This document shows positions 8,267 through 18,220 of a stretch of DNA of 64,000 nt, piece by piece. A program made the position numbers and the translations under genes. The stretch is from Pseudoxanthomonas suwonensis (lineage in GTDB: Bacteria; Pseudomonadota; Gammaproteobacteria; Xanthomonadales; Xanthomonadaceae). The stretch is taken from NCBI RefSeq assembly GCF_010093235.1, contig NZ_PDWP01000013.1, positions 40,755 to 104,754 on the forward strand. Reading direction: 5' to 3'. A model generated the notes under the pieces. It did no database searches, was not told where the DNA came from, and saw nothing but the letters and a program-made list of their open reading frames with translations. Position 1 is the first letter of the stretch; each line of letters begins with the position of its first letter.

Positions 8267-9412
8267 TCAGCGCGCGTCCGGTTGCAGCAGCAGGCGCTCC
8301 ACCAGCCGCTGGTAGAGCCCGGGCAGCGCCTCCAGGTCGGCGACCGACACGTGTTCGTCGACCTGGTGGATCGAGGCATTCACCGGGCCCACCTCGATGC
8401 ATTGCGCGCCCAGCGGCGCGATGAAGCGGGCGTCCGACGTGCCGCCGCCGGTGCTTTCCTCGGGCGGCTGGCCGGCGATTTCCGCAAGCACCTGCCGCGC
8501 GGCACTGCGCAGCGTGCCCTCCGGCGTGTAGAACGGCTCGCCGCTGCGATGCCAGCGCAGTTCGTGGTCCAGGCCGTGGCGGTCCAGCAGCGCGGCGATC
8601 TCCGCCTCCAGCCGCGGCGCGTCCCAGTGCGGGTTGTAGCGCAGGTTGAACAGCACCTGCAGTTCGCCCGGGATCACGTTGTTGGCACCGGTACCGGCGT
8701 GGATGTTGCTGACCTGCAGGCTCGTCGGCGGGAAGCTCTCGTAGCCCTCGTCCCACACCCGCGCCACCAGCTCGGCCAGCGCCGGCGCGGCCTGGTGGAT
8801 CGGGTTGCGCGCCTTGTGCGGATAGGCCACGTGGCCCTGCACGCCCTTGACCGTCAACGTGGCCGACAGGCTGCCGCGGCGGCCCACGCGCAGCAGGTCG
8901 CCCAGCTTCGCGGTCGAGGACGGCTCGCCGGTGATGCACCAGTCGATGCGTTGCCCGCGCTGGCGGAAGGTTTCGGCGACGCGGCGCACGCCGTCGATGG
9001 CATCGCCCTCCTCGTCCGAGGTCAGCAGCAGGGCCAGGGTGCCAGGATGATCCGGATGCGCGGCGACGAAGCGCTCGGCGGCGACCACGAAAGCGGCCAC
9101 GCTGCCCTTCATGTCGGCCGCGCCGCGGCCGTAGAGCACGCCGTCGCGCACCTGCGGCTGGAACGGATCGCTGGCCCAGGCCTCGCGCGGCCCGGAAGGC
9201 ACCACGTCGGTATGCCCCAGCAGCACCAGCACCGGGCCTTCCCCGTTGCCGTGCGTGGCCCAGAGGTTGTCCACCTCGCCGTGGCGCAGCGATTCGCAGG
9301 CGAAACCGGCGCGCCGCAGGCGTGCGGCCAGCAGCGCCTGGCAACCGGCGTCGTCCGGCGTCACCGAGGGACGCGCGATCAGTTCGCAGGCCAGGTCCAG
9401 GACTTCGCTCAT
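8267..9412 (-). CDS. dapE: Succinyl-diaminopimelate desuccinylase
   Basis: A 381-aa M20-family zinc hydrolase converting N-succinyl-LL-diaminopimelate to LL-diaminopimelate for lysine and peptidoglycan. Metal and catalytic segments visible are [30 protein letters not shown] and the C-terminal GGTSDARF with its His partner region. The start was set at the ATG of [19 protein letters not shown] with GGAAAG upstream; an ATG three codons earlier is possible. It is the last gene of map-glnD-dapD-yffB-dapE, placing two lysine-branch steps in one transcript. The stop faces ubiB across 3 bp with no room for a terminator. Confidence 0.95.
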   Translation of the reverse strand: MSEVLDLACELIARPSVTPDDAGCQALLAARLRRAGFACESLRHGEVDNLWATHGNGEGPVLVLLGHTDVVPSGPREAWASDPFQPQVRDGVLYGRGAADMKGSVAAFVVAAERFVAAHPDHPGTLALLLTSDEEGDAIDGVRRVAETFRQRGQRIDWCITGEPSSTAKLGDLLRVGRRGSLSATLTVKGVQGHVAYPHKARNPIHQAAPALAELVARVWDEGYESFPPTSLQVSNIHAGTGANNVIPGELQVLFNLRYNPHWDAPRLEAEIAALLDRHGLDHELRWHRSGEPFYTPEGTLRSAARQVLAEIAGQPPEESTGGGTSDARFIAPLGAQCIEVGPVNASIHQVDEHVSVADLEALPGLYQRLVERLLLQPDAR

Positions 9413-9457
9413 GCTTTCCATCCGTATCGGGTTCGCGGCCGGCCGCCGCGGGCTGGC

Positions 9458-9814
9458 TCAGCCGACGCCGAACAGCTTCTTGAAGCCGTTGTCGGAGAAG
9501 CCCTGGCTGAATCCGCCGTCGTCCTTCACCACTACCGGGCGGCGCACCAGTTGCGGATGCTCGCGCAGCAGCAGCTTCCACTCGGCTTCGCTGCCAGGCG
9601 ACTTGCGGTTGTCCGGCAGCTGGCGCCAGGTGGTGGAAGACTTGTTGACCAGGGCGTCGAAGCCGCCGGCCTTGCCCGCCCACTCCACCAGGGTCTCGGG
9701 CGAGGGCTTGTTGTCACGGTAATCGACGAAGGTGTACGGCACGCCGAAGCGGTCCAGCCACTTGGTCGCCTTCTTGCAGGTGTCGCAGTTCTTCAGGCCG
9801 TAAAGCGTGGTCAT
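9458..9814 (-). CDS. yffB: ArsC/Spx-family reductase (YffB type)
   Basis: A 118-aa thioredoxin-fold protein of the ArsC/Spx superfamily. The CXXC-like NCDTCKKA sits at residues 9-16 and RRPVVV near residue 91 is the family cis-Pro region. E. coli YffB, also next to dapE, is the closest named relative; it is suspected to be a glutathione-dependent thiol reductase, and true arsenate reduction is unproven for this branch. The neighbourhood has no arsenic genes, so an arsenate role is not supported. It is cotranscribed with dapD upstream (129-bp gap) and dapE downstream (45-bp gap). Confidence 0.85.
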   Translation of the reverse strand: MTTLYGLKNCDTCKKATKWLDRFGVPYTFVDYRDNKPSPETLVEWAGKAGGFDALVNKSSTTWRQLPDNRKSPGSEAEWKLLLREHPQLVRRPVVVKDDGGFSQGFSDNGFKKLFGVG

Positions 9815-9943
9815 GCAGGCACTCCGGATGCTGTTGGTTGCCGTCCATGGCGGCAGGTGGGCGGCGACGGATCGCCCGCCCCCCTGGCCGGCGTGCGGGG
9901 GACGCGGCGGCGGCGGCCAGGGGCCGCAGCCAGGCGCGTTTCC

Positions 9944-10852
9944 TCAACCCCGCAGCAGTTCGTTGATGCTGGTCTTGGCGCGGGTCTTCGCGTCGACCTG
10001 CTTGACGATCACCGCGCAGTACAGGGAATGGCTGCCGTCGGCCGCCGGCAGCGAGCCGGACACCACCACGCTGCCCGGCGGCACGTAGCCATAGGTGATC
10101 TCGCCGGTGGCGCGGTTGTAGATGCGGGTGGACTGGCCAATGAACACGCCCATGCCGATCACGCTGTGGTGGCCGACCACCACGCCCTCGACCACTTCCG
10201 AGCGCGCACCGATGAAGCAGTGGTCCTCGATGATGGTCGGGCTGGCCTGCAGCGGCTCGAGCACGCCGCCAATGCCTGCGCCGCCGGAGATGTGGCAGTG
10301 CTTGCCGACCTGGGCGCAGGAACCGACCGTGGCCCAGGTATCGACCATGGTGCCCTCGCCCACGTGCGCGCCGATGTTGATGAAGCTCGGCATCAGCACC
10401 ACGTCCTTGCCGAAATGGCTGCCGCGGCGGGCCACGGTGCCCGGCACCACGCGCACGCCCAGCTTGCGGAACTCGGCCTCGCCGTAGCCCTGGAAACGCA
10501 GCGGAACCTTGTCCCAGTACGGGCCGGGCGCGCCTTCCATCACCACCATGTCGTTGACGCGGAAGTACAGCAGGACGGCCTTCTTCAGCCATTCGTTGAC
10601 CTGCCAGCCGCCGTTGCCGTCCGGCTCGGCCACGCGGAACTCGCCGCTCTCCAGGCCGCCGACCACGCGCTCGACCAGCGGCCGGGTGGAGCCGTCGATC
10701 TCGTCCAGGGTCAGGCTGGCGCGGCGCTCGAACGCGTCCTCGATCGAGAACCGCAGCTCGGCCACGCCCGGCTTCTCGGCGGCGACGGTGGCGCGCTTGC
10801 GCGGCGCGGCGGGCTTGCGGGCGGCGGGGGTCTTCTTGGGCGTCGTTGCCAT
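9944..10852 (-). CDS. dapD: Tetrahydrodipicolinate N-succinyltransferase with N-terminal tail
   Basis: A 302-aa left-handed beta-helix (hexapeptide-repeat) trimer that succinylates tetrahydrodipicolinate in the succinylase branch of lysine/DAP synthesis. The enzyme proper starts around residue 29 ([17 protein letters not shown]) and contains [42 protein letters not shown] and hexapeptide turns to the C-terminus. The first 28 residues ([20 protein letters not shown] and on) are an extra Lys/Ala/Pro-rich tail compared with the 274-aa E. coli enzyme. Its ATG overlaps the glnD stop as TGATG, implying translational coupling. The start could be later, but no internal Met precedes the conserved core. 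Confidence 0.93.
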   Translation of the reverse strand: MATTPKKTPAARKPAAPRKRATVAAEKPGVAELRFSIEDAFERRASLTLDEIDGSTRPLVERVVGGLESGEFRVAEPDGNGGWQVNEWLKKAVLLYFRVNDMVVMEGAPGPYWDKVPLRFQGYGEAEFRKLGVRVVPGTVARRGSHFGKDVVLMPSFINIGAHVGEGTMVDTWATVGSCAQVGKHCHISGGAGIGGVLEPLQASPTIIEDHCFIGARSEVVEGVVVGHHSVIGMGVFIGQSTRIYNRATGEITYGYVPPGSVVVSGSLPAADGSHSLYCAVIVKQVDAKTRAKTSINELLRG

Positions 10853-13482
10853 CAGCGTGGGGCTCCTGTGCTGTCGGGATCCAGCCGCTTGCGCAGTTCC
10901 GCGCGCAGTGCCTCCTGCGCGGCTGCATCCAGCGGCCGGTCGTGCTCGTCGGTGATCTGGAAGATGTCCTCGGCGCGCTCGCCGAAGGTCGCGATGCGGG
11001 CGTCGTGCACGCGCAGGCGGCAGGCGCGCAGCGCCAGCGCCACCTCGGCCAGCAGGCCCGGTCGGTCCGGGCACACCAGCGAAAGCAGGCTGCGGCGGCC
11101 GTCGGCGGTGGTGCTGAACTCCACCTGCAGCGGGAACCGGAAGTGCCGCAGCTGGCGCGGCGCGGCGCGGCGGGTGGCGCGCACCCGGTCCAGCTCGCCG
11201 GACAGCGCCTCGCGCAGGGCCGCCTCCAGCTGGGCCGGGTCGCCGCAGGCGAAGCTGTCGGTCGGCAGCACCTCGAAGGTGTCGAACACGGTGCCGTGCG
11301 GGCCCATCAGCACGCGTGCCTGGTGGATGCCGTAGCCGTGCCGGTCCAGGGTGGCGACGATCGCGGCGAACAGGCCGTCGCGGTCCGGCGAGTGCACGAA
11401 CACTTCCAGTGCCGCGCCCGGGCCGCAGATGCGGCGCACGGCGACCTTGGTGTCGCCCATGTGCACGTCCACCAGTTCGGCGGTCTGCCAGGCCACCTGC
11501 TCGGGGCGGAAACGCAGGAAGCCGTCGTCGGGCATCTGCGCGAACTGGCGGTCGATGGTGGCGTCGTCGAAGCCCATCGCGCGCACCAGCGCCCGCGCCT
11601 CCTCGCGCGCCTCGGCCACCCTCGCCTCCACGTCCAGCGGCGCCTCCAGGCCCTCGCGCAGCACGCGCCGGGTGGCCAGGTAGAGGTCGGCCAGCAGCCG
11701 GTCCTTCCATGCGTTCCAGACCTTGGGGCTGGTGCCGGCGATGTCGGCGCAGGTCAGCAGGTAGAGGTAGTCCAGGCGTTCGCGGTCGCCGACCAGGGTG
11801 GCGAAGCGACGCACCACCTCCGGATCGGAGATGTCCTGCTTCTGCGCGGTCACCGACATGCGCAGGTGCTGCTCGACCAGCCACGCCACCAGCCCGGTGT
11901 CGGACTCGCTGAGCCCGTGCGCGGCGCAGAATTCGCGCGCGTCCACCGCGCCCAGCTCGGAATGGTCGCCGCCGCGGCCCTTGGCGATGTCGTGGAACAG
12001 GCCGGCCAGCAGCAGCAGCTCCGGCTTGCGCAGCCGAGGCCAGACCTCGTGGGCAATGGAGAAGCGCTCGTCGGCCTGGCCGCTGGCGAAGCCGGCCATG
12101 TTCCGCAGCACCATCAGCGTGTGCTGGTCCACGGTGTAGGCATGGAACAGGTCGAACTGCATGCGGCCGGACACCTGGGCGAACGCCGGCAGGTACTGGC
12201 CGAGCACGCCCAGGCGCGCCAGCCGGGTCAGGGTCTCCACCGGCCGCGGGCCGCGCAGCAGCGCCATGAAGCGCGCGCGCGCGGCGGGTCCGGCCCGGGT
12301 GTAGGCCGGCAGCCGCGGCAGCGCCTCGGCCAGCGCGCGCGCGGTGCGCGAATGCAGGCCGCGGATTTCCGGATGCGCGGCCCAGGTGGAGAACAGCCCC
12401 AGCACCTCGCGCAGGTCGCCCTCCGGCCAGTACGGGGCGGCGGCGGCCAGGTAGCCGCGCTTGAGCCCGAAGTCCGGGTTCAGCGGCACCGCCTCGGCCT
12501 CGCCGTCGAAGGTCTCCTCGAAGCGCTGCAGCAGCCGGTCGCTGATCCGGCGCACGATCGCCGCGCTGCGGTAGAAGCCCTGCATCATCTTCTCGACCGC
12601 GAGGCTGTGGTCGTCGTCCTCCAGCCCCAGGCGCTGCGCGAGCAGCTTCTGGTAGTCGAAGCCCAGCCGTTCCTCGGGGCGCCCGGCCACCAGGTGCAGG
12701 CCGAAGCGCAGGCGGCCCAGGGCACGCCGCTCGCGTGCCAGCGCCGCGGCCTCGTCGTGGCCCAGGTGGCCCAGTTCGACCACCGCCTCCAGGTGGCTGA
12801 CGCCGAACGCACGCAGCGCCATCCAGCCCAGGGTGTGCAGGTCGCGCAGGCCCCCGGGGCCGTCCTTGATGTTCGGTTCGAGGTTGTCGGAGGTGTCGCC
12901 GAAGCGCTGGTGGCGCGCCTGCAGCTCCTCGCGCTTGGCCAGGAAGAACTCGCGCGGCGGCCATACCCGGTCCGGCGAGATCGCCTCCGCCAGCGCGGCC
13001 TGCGCCCCGGCGCCGGCCAGCAGCGGGCGCGCCTCCAGCAGCGCGGTCATCACCGTCTGGTCGGCCGCGGCGGCGGTGCACTCGGCCGGCGAACGCACGG
13101 CATGGCCGACCGGCAGGCCGACGTCCCACAGCAGGGCGAAGAAGCGGGAGAGCGCGGCCTCGTGGGCGCGTTGCGCCTCCGCCTCGCCGAGCACCAGCAG
13201 GTCGATGTCCGAGCGCGGGAACAGCTCGCCGCGGCCGTAGCCGCCCACGGCGAACAGGGCCAGCCCGGAACCGTCCGGCAGGCAGCGTGCCCAGGCCTGG
13301 CGCAGCAGCAGGTCGACCGCCCGCGCGCGCAGCGCCAGCAGGCGGTCGATGTCGGCATCCAGGCCGTAGCGGCGGGCCAGCCGCGCGTCGGCGGCGGCAA
13401 GCTGTGCACGGGCGGCAGCGGCCCAGTCGGCGTCGCTGGCAATCCCGGCGCCAGCCCCGTCCCCCAGGCCGGGCGCGCTCAC
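10852..13482 (-). CDS. glnD: PII uridylyltransferase / uridylyl-removing enzyme
   Basis: An 876-aa bifunctional nitrogen sensor that uridylylates PII proteins when glutamine is low and de-uridylylates them when it is high. The nucleotidyltransferase signature [19 protein letters not shown] lies near residues 79-97. The HD hydrolase motif [16 protein letters not shown] is near residue 490-505, and two ACT glutamine-sensing domains fill roughly the last 200 residues. The start was set at the GTG overlapping the map stop (GTGA), which fits the tight operon. It is followed by dapD with a TGATG overlap. Sharing a transcript with methionine aminopeptidase and DAP genes links nitrogen sensing to housekeeping expression. 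Confidence 0.94.
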   Translation of the reverse strand: MSAPGLGDGAGAGIASDADWAAAARAQLAAADARLARRYGLDADIDRLLALRARAVDLLLRQAWARCLPDGSGLALFAVGGYGRGELFPRSDIDLLVLGEAEAQRAHEAALSRFFALLWDVGLPVGHAVRSPAECTAAAADQTVMTALLEARPLLAGAGAQAALAEAISPDRVWPPREFFLAKREELQARHQRFGDTSDNLEPNIKDGPGGLRDLHTLGWMALRAFGVSHLEAVVELGHLGHDEAAALARERRALGRLRFGLHLVAGRPEERLGFDYQKLLAQRLGLEDDDHSLAVEKMMQGFYRSAAIVRRISDRLLQRFEETFDGEAEAVPLNPDFGLKRGYLAAAAPYWPEGDLREVLGLFSTWAAHPEIRGLHSRTARALAEALPRLPAYTRAGPAARARFMALLRGPRPVETLTRLARLGVLGQYLPAFAQVSGRMQFDLFHAYTVDQHTLMVLRNMAGFASGQADERFSIAHEVWPRLRKPELLLLAGLFHDIAKGRGGDHSELGAVDAREFCAAHGLSESDTGLVAWLVEQHLRMSVTAQKQDISDPEVVRRFATLVGDRERLDYLYLLTCADIAGTSPKVWNAWKDRLLADLYLATRRVLREGLEAPLDVEARVAEAREEARALVRAMGFDDATIDRQFAQMPDDGFLRFRPEQVAWQTAELVDVHMGDTKVAVRRICGPGAALEVFVHSPDRDGLFAAIVATLDRHGYGIHQARVLMGPHGTVFDTFEVLPTDSFACGDPAQLEAALREALSGELDRVRATRRAAPRQLRHFRFPLQVEFSTTADGRRSLLSLVCPDRPGLLAEVALALRACRLRVHDARIATFGERAEDIFQITDEHDRPLDAAAQEALRAELRKRLDPDSTGAPR

Positions 13483-14255
13483 GCCGGAGGCAGCTGGCCT
13501 TCCGCCAGCGTCAGCACGTCCACCCCGTCCTCGGTCACGGCGACCATGTGTTCCCACTGGGCGGAAAGCTTGCGGTCCTTGGTGACGACGGTCCAGCCGT
13601 CAGGCAGCACGCGGGTGTAGCGGGTGCCCTCGTTGATCATCGGCTCGATGGTGAAGGTCATGCCGGGCTTCAGCACCAGGCCCTCGCCCGGACGGCCGTA
13701 ATGCAGCACCTGGGGCTCGTCGTGGTACACCTTGCCGATGCCGTGCCCGCAGTACTCGCGCACCACGGAGAAGCGCTCGGACTCGGCGTAGGTCTGGATG
13801 GCATGGCCGACGTCGCCCAGGGTCGCGCCCGGCCTCACCGCGCGGATGCCGCGCCACATGGCCTCGAACGTGGTCTCGACCAGGCGCCTGGCCATGACCG
13901 ACGGGGTGCCTGCGTAGTACATGCGGCTGGTGTCGCCGTGCCAGCCGTCCTTGATCACGGTGACGTCGATGTTGACGATGTCGCCGTCCTTGAGGACCTT
14001 GGAGGCGCTCGGGATGCCGTGGCAGATGACGTTGTTGACCGAGATGCAGGTGGTCTTGGGATACCCGCGGTAGCCGACGTTGGCCGGGATCGCGCCCTGC
14101 ACGTTCACGATGTGGTCGTGGCAGATGCGGTCCAGCTCCTCGGTGGTCACGCCCGGCTTCACGTACGGGGTGATCATTTCCAGCACCTCGGCGGCCAGGC
14201 GGCCGGCGACGCGCATCTTCTCGATTTCTTCGGGGGTCTTGAGGTGCAGGGTCAT
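13479..14255 (-). CDS. map: Methionine aminopeptidase, type I
   Basis: A 258-aa cytosolic dimetal enzyme that removes N-terminal Met from nascent proteins. The family metal ligands are visible in order: Asp in DIVNIDVTV, Asp in [10 protein letters not shown], His in [12 protein letters not shown], Glu in FTIEPMI and Glu near the C-terminus in [10 protein letters not shown]. Length is typical (264 aa in E. coli). It is divergent from rpsB, the arrangement common in proteobacteria, and is first in the map-glnD-dapD-yffB-dapE operon. GGAGG lies about 12 nt before the ATG. Confidence 0.97.
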   Translation of the reverse strand: MTLHLKTPEEIEKMRVAGRLAAEVLEMITPYVKPGVTTEELDRICHDHIVNVQGAIPANVGYRGYPKTTCISVNNVICHGIPSASKVLKDGDIVNIDVTVIKDGWHGDTSRMYYAGTPSVMARRLVETTFEAMWRGIRAVRPGATLGDVGHAIQTYAESERFSVVREYCGHGIGKVYHDEPQVLHYGRPGEGLVLKPGMTFTIEPMINEGTRYTRVLPDGWTVVTKDRKLSAQWEHMVAVTEDGVDVLTLAEGQLPPA

Positions 14256-14330
14256 GGCGGGGTTTATCCTCCATTCCGCGCCGCCCGGTGGCCCCGGCGC
14301 CACCGCCCGCGGGACGCCCTGTCCCGCCGT

Positions 14331-14360
14331 TTGCCCCGCCCCTGCCCGGCCGGCTATACT
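14331..14360 (+). promoter_or_regulatory. rpsB-tsf promoter
   Basis: TTGCCC (14331-14336) and TATACT (14355-14360) are 18 nt apart and stand out in very GC-rich sequence in the 345-bp map-rpsB gap. It is the best sigma-70-like promoter in the gap and would give an RNA leader of about 235 nt before rpsB. Confidence 0.6.
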
Positions 14361-14365
14361 TCCGC

Positions 14366-14600
14366 GTCTCTGTCCGCCCCGTCCGGGGCCGCCCACGCCG
14401 GGCGCAGGGTACGGGCGCAGTCCCGGCCGGCGAATACACACCTGACGCCAATGCCCGTGCCGGGGTGCCTGCCAGACAGGTTCGGCCACGGAAGCGCCAG
14501 GGAGGCCCAACCCCGGAACCCATGCCCGCGGCACCGCCCGGGCACCCGCACACTGCCGAAGAAGGCCGCGGGCGTGGTTCCACTGCCAGGAGTCAAAGCA
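14366..14600 (+). promoter_or_regulatory. Long rpsB 5' leader
   Basis: About 235 nt lie between the predicted start of transcription and the rpsB ATG, with no credible ORF. Autoregulatory S2-binding leaders are known upstream of rpsB in gammaproteobacteria, and the length fits. I could not recognise a specific conserved fold by eye. The remainder of the map-rpsB gap (14256-14330) holds the map upstream region. Confidence 0.35.
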
Positions 14601-15419
14601 ATGCCCCAGATCACCATGCGCCAGATGCTGGAAGCCGGCGTCCACTTCGGCCACCAGACCCGTTACTGGAACCCGAAGATGGCCCCGTACATCTTCGGCG
14701 CCCGCGGCAAGATCCACATCATCAACCTCGAGAAGACCGTCCCGCTGTTCCAGGACGCGATGAACTTCATCTCGGGCATTGCCCAGAAGCGCGGCACCAT
14801 CCTGTTCCTGGGCACCAAGCGCAGCGCGCGCGACGCCATGAAGGAAGAGGCCGAGCGTTGCGGCATGCCGTACATGACCCAGCGCTGGCTGGGCGGCACC
14901 CTGACCAACTTCCGCACCGTCAAGCAGTCGGTCGCCCGCCTGAAGGAGCTGGAAGCGGCCGAGACCGACGGCACCTTCGAGAAGCTGGTCAAGCACGAAG
15001 TGCTGGGCCTGCGCCGCGAGCGCGACAAGCTGGAAGCCTCGCTGGGCGGCATCAAGGAGATGAACCGCCTGCCCGACGCCCTGTTCGTGATCGACATCGG
15101 CCACGAGGACATCGCCATCAAGGAAGCCAAGAAGCTCGGCATCCCGGTGGTCGCCGTGGTCGACACCAACTACGACCCCAACCTGGTCGACTACGCCATC
15201 CCGGGCAATGACGACGCCATCCGCGCCGTCCAGCTGTACGCCCGCGCCGCCGCCGACGCGGTCCTGGAAGGCAAGGCTGCCGCCCCGCACGCCGCCACCG
15301 TGACCGAGAGCGACTTCGTCGAGGCCGACGAGGGCAAGGGCGCCCGCCGCGCCCCAGCCAAGAAGGGCCCGGCCCGCAAGGGCAAGGCCGAGGAAGGCGA
15401 GGCCGCCGCGGCCGAGTAA
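14601..15419 (+). CDS. rpsB: 30S ribosomal protein S2
   Basis: A 272-aa ribosomal protein S2, beginning [19 protein letters not shown], with the S2 signatures [13 protein letters not shown] and the [13 protein letters not shown] and [13 protein letters not shown] segments. It helps recruit S1 to the 30S subunit. The last roughly 30 residues are a low-complexity Lys/Ala/Glu tail ([20 protein letters not shown]), longer than in E. coli S2 (241 aa). GGAG lies upstream of the start. It is cotranscribed with tsf, as in nearly all bacteria. Confidence 0.98.
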   Translation: MPQITMRQMLEAGVHFGHQTRYWNPKMAPYIFGARGKIHIINLEKTVPLFQDAMNFISGIAQKRGTILFLGTKRSARDAMKEEAERCGMPYMTQRWLGGTLTNFRTVKQSVARLKELEAAETDGTFEKLVKHEVLGLRRERDKLEASLGGIKEMNRLPDALFVIDIGHEDIAIKEAKKLGIPVVAVVDTNYDPNLVDYAIPGNDDAIRAVQLYARAAADAVLEGKAAAPHAATVTESDFVEADEGKGARRAPAKKGPARKGKAEEGEAAAAE

Positions 15420-15430
15420 GCCGCACCCGA

Positions 15431-15496
15431 CGGCCGCACCGCGCGGCCGCCACCCCTCGCGGGCCCGCCCCAGGCAGGCCCGCGTGCGGGCGGGCC
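15431..15496 (+). other. Strong hairpins in the rpsB-tsf spacer
   Basis: The 160-bp spacer contains CGGCCGC/GCGGCCG arms (15431-15449) and GGCCCGCCC/GGGCGGGCC arms (15462-15470 with 15488-15496). They could attenuate transcription or protect the rpsB message, as the rpsB-tsf spacer does in E. coli. There is no T-run, so full termination is unlikely. Confidence 0.4.
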
Positions 15497-15579
15497 ATCC
15501 CGCGCAGCCCTGCGCGACGGCCCTCCGCCCGCTCCGCCCCGGCGCGGAGCCACCTTCATCCCGTTAGAGAGGAATTCCC

Positions 15580-16458
15580 GTGGAAATCACTGCTTCCCTG
15601 GTCAAGGAACTGCGCGAGCGCACCGGCGCCGGCATGATGGAGTGCAAGAAGGCCCTGACCGAGAACAACGGCGACATCGACGCCGCGGCCGAGTGGCTGC
15701 GCAAGTCGGGCCTGGCCAAGGCCGACAAGAAGGCCGGCCGCGTGGCCGCCGACGGCCGCATCGCCGTCGCCCAGGACGGCGGCAAGGCCGTGCTGGTCGA
15801 GATCAACTCCGAAACCGACTTCGTCGCCAAGGACACCAACTTCCTGGCCTTCGCCGATGCCGTCGCCCAGGCCGCCCTGGCCTCCGGCGCCGCCGACGTC
15901 GAGGCCCTGAAGGCCGCGAAGATCGCCTCCGGCGAGACCGTCGAGGAAGCCCGCGCCGCCGTCATCGCCAAGGTCGGCGAGAACGTGCAGGTCCGCCGCC
16001 TGGTCGCCATCGACAGCGCCGGCAACGTGGCCGCCTACGTCCACGGCGGCCGCATCGGCGTGCTGGTCGAGCTCAAGGGCGGCGACGCCGAGCTGGCCCG
16101 TGGCATCGCCATGCACGTGGCGGCCATGAACCCGCCGCACATCAAGGCCTCCGACGTCCCGGCCGAGTTCATCGCCAAGGAGAAGGAGATCGAGCTGGCC
16201 AAGATGTCCGACAAGGACAAGTCCAAGCCGGCCGAGATCCTGGAGAAGATCATCTCCGGCAAGATCGCCAAGATCGTCAACGAGGTGACCCTGTACGGCC
16301 AGCCGTACGTGCTGGACACCAACCAGACCGTCGAGCAGGCGCTGAAGGCCGCCGGCGCCGAAGTCCTGCGCTTCGACCGCCTGGCCGTCGGCGAGGGCAT
16401 CGAGAAGAAGGAAGACGACTTCGCCGCCGAAGTGATGAAGCAGGCCGGCCTGGCCTGA
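15580..16458 (+). CDS. tsf: Elongation factor Ts
   Basis: A 292-aa guanine-nucleotide exchange factor for EF-Tu. The N-terminal UBA-like module [20 protein letters not shown] and the TDF-containing core [12 protein letters not shown] are diagnostic. It starts with GTG, and AGAGAGGA is about 7 nt upstream, so the GTG is secure. Length matches the family (283 aa in E. coli). A 13-bp hairpin follows the stop and closes the rpsB-tsf transcript. Confidence 0.98.
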   Translation: MEITASLVKELRERTGAGMMECKKALTENNGDIDAAAEWLRKSGLAKADKKAGRVAADGRIAVAQDGGKAVLVEINSETDFVAKDTNFLAFADAVAQAALASGAADVEALKAAKIASGETVEEARAAVIAKVGENVQVRRLVAIDSAGNVAAYVHGGRIGVLVELKGGDAELARGIAMHVAAMNPPHIKASDVPAEFIAKEKEIELAKMSDKDKSKPAEILEKIISGKIAKIVNEVTLYGQPYVLDTNQTVEQALKAAGAEVLRFDRLAVGEGIEKKEDDFAAEVMKQAGLA

Positions 16459-16483
16459 TCCATCGCCTCCACAGGCTGGTCCC

Positions 16484-16512
16484 GGAAAGCCGCGGTCATA
16501 CCGCGGCTTTCC
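16484..16512 (+). terminator. Terminator after tsf
   Basis: GGAAAGCCGCGGT (16484-16496) pairs perfectly with ACCGCGGCTTTCC (16500-16512) around a CAT loop. It is followed by GCGTTAAA, with only a weak T-run. It separates tsf from the HDOD-GGDEF gene, which therefore needs its own promoter. Confidence 0.75.
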
Positions 16513-16516
16513 GCGT

Positions 16517-16543
16517 TAAAGGGCCGGCGCAGGCGGCCGATAA
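16517..16543 (+). promoter_or_regulatory. Predicted sigma-28 (FliA) promoter
   Basis: TAAAG starts at 16517 and GCCGATAA (16536-16543) is a perfect match to the FliA -10 element. The spacing is TAAA-N15-GCCGATAA, equivalent to the classical 8-11-8 arrangement. It lies directly after the tsf terminator and 95 nt before the HDOD-GGDEF start, pointing to control of that gene by the flagellar sigma factor. Confidence 0.7.
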
Positions 16544-16638
16544 GCGTTCCGGAGACGGCCGCCCGGCACGGGGCCGCACATTCCCAGGCTCCGTGGGCCC
16601 ATGCCACGGCCGACAGGCCCTCCCGACAGCCAGAGACG

Positions 16639-18129
16639 ATGCACCCGGACCTCGAATCCAGCCTCCTGCATTGCCGCAACCTGCCCTCGCCGCCGGCGGT
16701 GGCCCTGCAGATCATCGAGCTCGCCCAGGACCCCGACGCCGACCTGGCCACCGCCGCCCGGGTCATCGCCATGGACCCGGCGCTCAGCGCCCGCCTGCTG
16801 CGGGTGGCCAATTCCCCGCTCTACGCCGGCCGCCGCCGGGTCGAGACCCTGGCCCAGGCGACCACCATGCTGGGCCTCAACGCCACCCTGAGCCTGGCCC
16901 TGGGCTTCTCCCTGGCCCGCGGCCTGCGCTCCACCAGCGGCGCGGCCGCCGAGCAGGAGCGGCTGTGGAAGCGCAGCGTGCTGTCGGCCCTGGCCGCGCG
17001 CCTGCTGGGCGAGCACGCCGGGCTGGAGCGCCTGGAGGACCTGATGCTGGCCGGCCTGCTGCAGGACATCGGCGCCCTCGCCCTGCTCCAGGCCCGCCCG
17101 GACGCGTGGCTGGCGCTGCAGGACGGCGGCCGCATGCCGGTGCCGCTGGAGCGCGAGCGCGAGGTCTTCGGCGGCGACCATGCCGAGGCCGGCGCCTGGC
17201 TGGCCCAGCGCTGGCAGCTGCCCACGTACCTGTGCGAGGCGATCGCCGCCAGCGAGGGCGACCCGGACCCGTCCAACACCTTCCACGCCTGCGTGATCGC
17301 CTCCGGCGCCGTGGCCACCCTGTGGCTGGCCGATGGCGACGCTGACGGCACCCTGCGCACCGCGGCCGAGGCCCGGATCCAGGCCGGCGGGGTCGGCGGC
17401 CCCGGCACCCTGGACAGCCTGCTGGCGCAGATGGCCTCGGCCTCGCAGAACTTCGGCGAGCTGTTCGACATGCGCATCGTCCAGCCGGCGCACCTGCACG
17501 CGATCATCGAGCAGGCCCGCGAACTGCTGGTGCTGCGCAACCTGCGCGAGATCCAGGAAACCGCGCGCGCGCGCCGCGAAGCCGATGCCTCGCGGGAGCG
17601 CATCCGCGACCTGACCGAGCAGACCCGCCGCGATCCGCTGACCGGCGTGTACAACCGCATGCAGCTGGAGGAGGCGCTGGAGCACGAGTTCGCCGCCGCG
17701 ACCGCCGCCGGCCACCCGCTGTCGATCGCCTTCGTCGACCTGGACGGCTTCAAGCTGATCAACGACCGCCATGGCCACCTGGTCGGCGACCAGGTCCTGC
17801 GCCAGTTCGCCCAGACCCTGCAGCGGATGCTGCGCGCCACCGACCTGGTCGCCCGCTACGGCGGCGAGGAGTTCCTGGTGGTGCTGGCCGACTCCAGCGA
17901 GGCGGCCGCGACCCAGGTACTGCAGCGCATCCTCGAGGAAACCGCGCGCGCCCCGATGGCGGTGGTCGACGGCCACCCGCTGTACGTGACCTTCTCCGCC
18001 GGCGTGGCCACGCGCGAAGCCGGCGACAGCCAGTTCGCGAACCCACGCGCACTGCTGCAGGCCGCCGACCAGGCCCTGTACCTGGCCAAGCGCCGCGGCC
18101 GCAACCAGGTCGGCCAGCACGGGCACTGA
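16639..18129 (+). CDS. HDOD-GGDEF diguanylate cyclase
   Basis: A 496-aa soluble signalling protein. The N-terminal HDOD domain (about residues 10-220) has the [18 protein letters not shown] and [13 protein letters not shown] segments typical of the family. A short helical linker (300-330) precedes a GGDEF domain (about 340-496) with DPLTGVYNR and [20 protein letters not shown]. The active site is GGEEF at 408-412, a functional variant, and the inhibitory I-site RATD is at 399-402, five residues upstream. It should therefore make c-di-GMP and be product-inhibited. It sits between tsf and pyrH, in a locus normally reserved for translation genes, and has a FliA-type promoter, suggesting a motility link. 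No membrane segments. Confidence 0.9.
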   Translation: MHPDLESSLLHCRNLPSPPAVALQIIELAQDPDADLATAARVIAMDPALSARLLRVANSPLYAGRRRVETLAQATTMLGLNATLSLALGFSLARGLRSTSGAAAEQERLWKRSVLSALAARLLGEHAGLERLEDLMLAGLLQDIGALALLQARPDAWLALQDGGRMPVPLEREREVFGGDHAEAGAWLAQRWQLPTYLCEAIAASEGDPDPSNTFHACVIASGAVATLWLADGDADGTLRTAAEARIQAGGVGGPGTLDSLLAQMASASQNFGELFDMRIVQPAHLHAIIEQARELLVLRNLREIQETARARREADASRERIRDLTEQTRRDPLTGVYNRMQLEEALEHEFAAATAAGHPLSIAFVDLDGFKLINDRHGHLVGDQVLRQFAQTLQRMLRATDLVARYGGEEFLVVLADSSEAAATQVLQRILEETARAPMAVVDGHPLYVTFSAGVATREAGDSQFANPRALLQAADQALYLAKRRGRNQVGQHGH

Positions 18130-18176
18130 AAAACGGCGGGGCGAAAAAGCGCGGGCGCGGGCCGCGGGGATTCCGC

Positions 18177-18182
18177 TAGAAT
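18177..18182 (+). promoter_or_regulatory. pyrH -10 element
   Basis: TAGAAT sits 38 nt before the pyrH ATG within GC-rich DNA. No convincing -35 box is visible. It may give pyrH a promoter independent of the GGDEF gene, whose stop is about 50 nt upstream. Confidence 0.4.
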
Positions 18183-18220
18183 CTCCGCGTTTGCCCACCC
18201 CTACCCCCCCGAGGCCCCCC

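Noticed and set aside
10852..13557. Longer glnD start upstream of the map stop
   Set aside because: The extra residues are low-complexity Gly/Arg read from inside map. The GTG overlapping the map stop is the natural coupled start.
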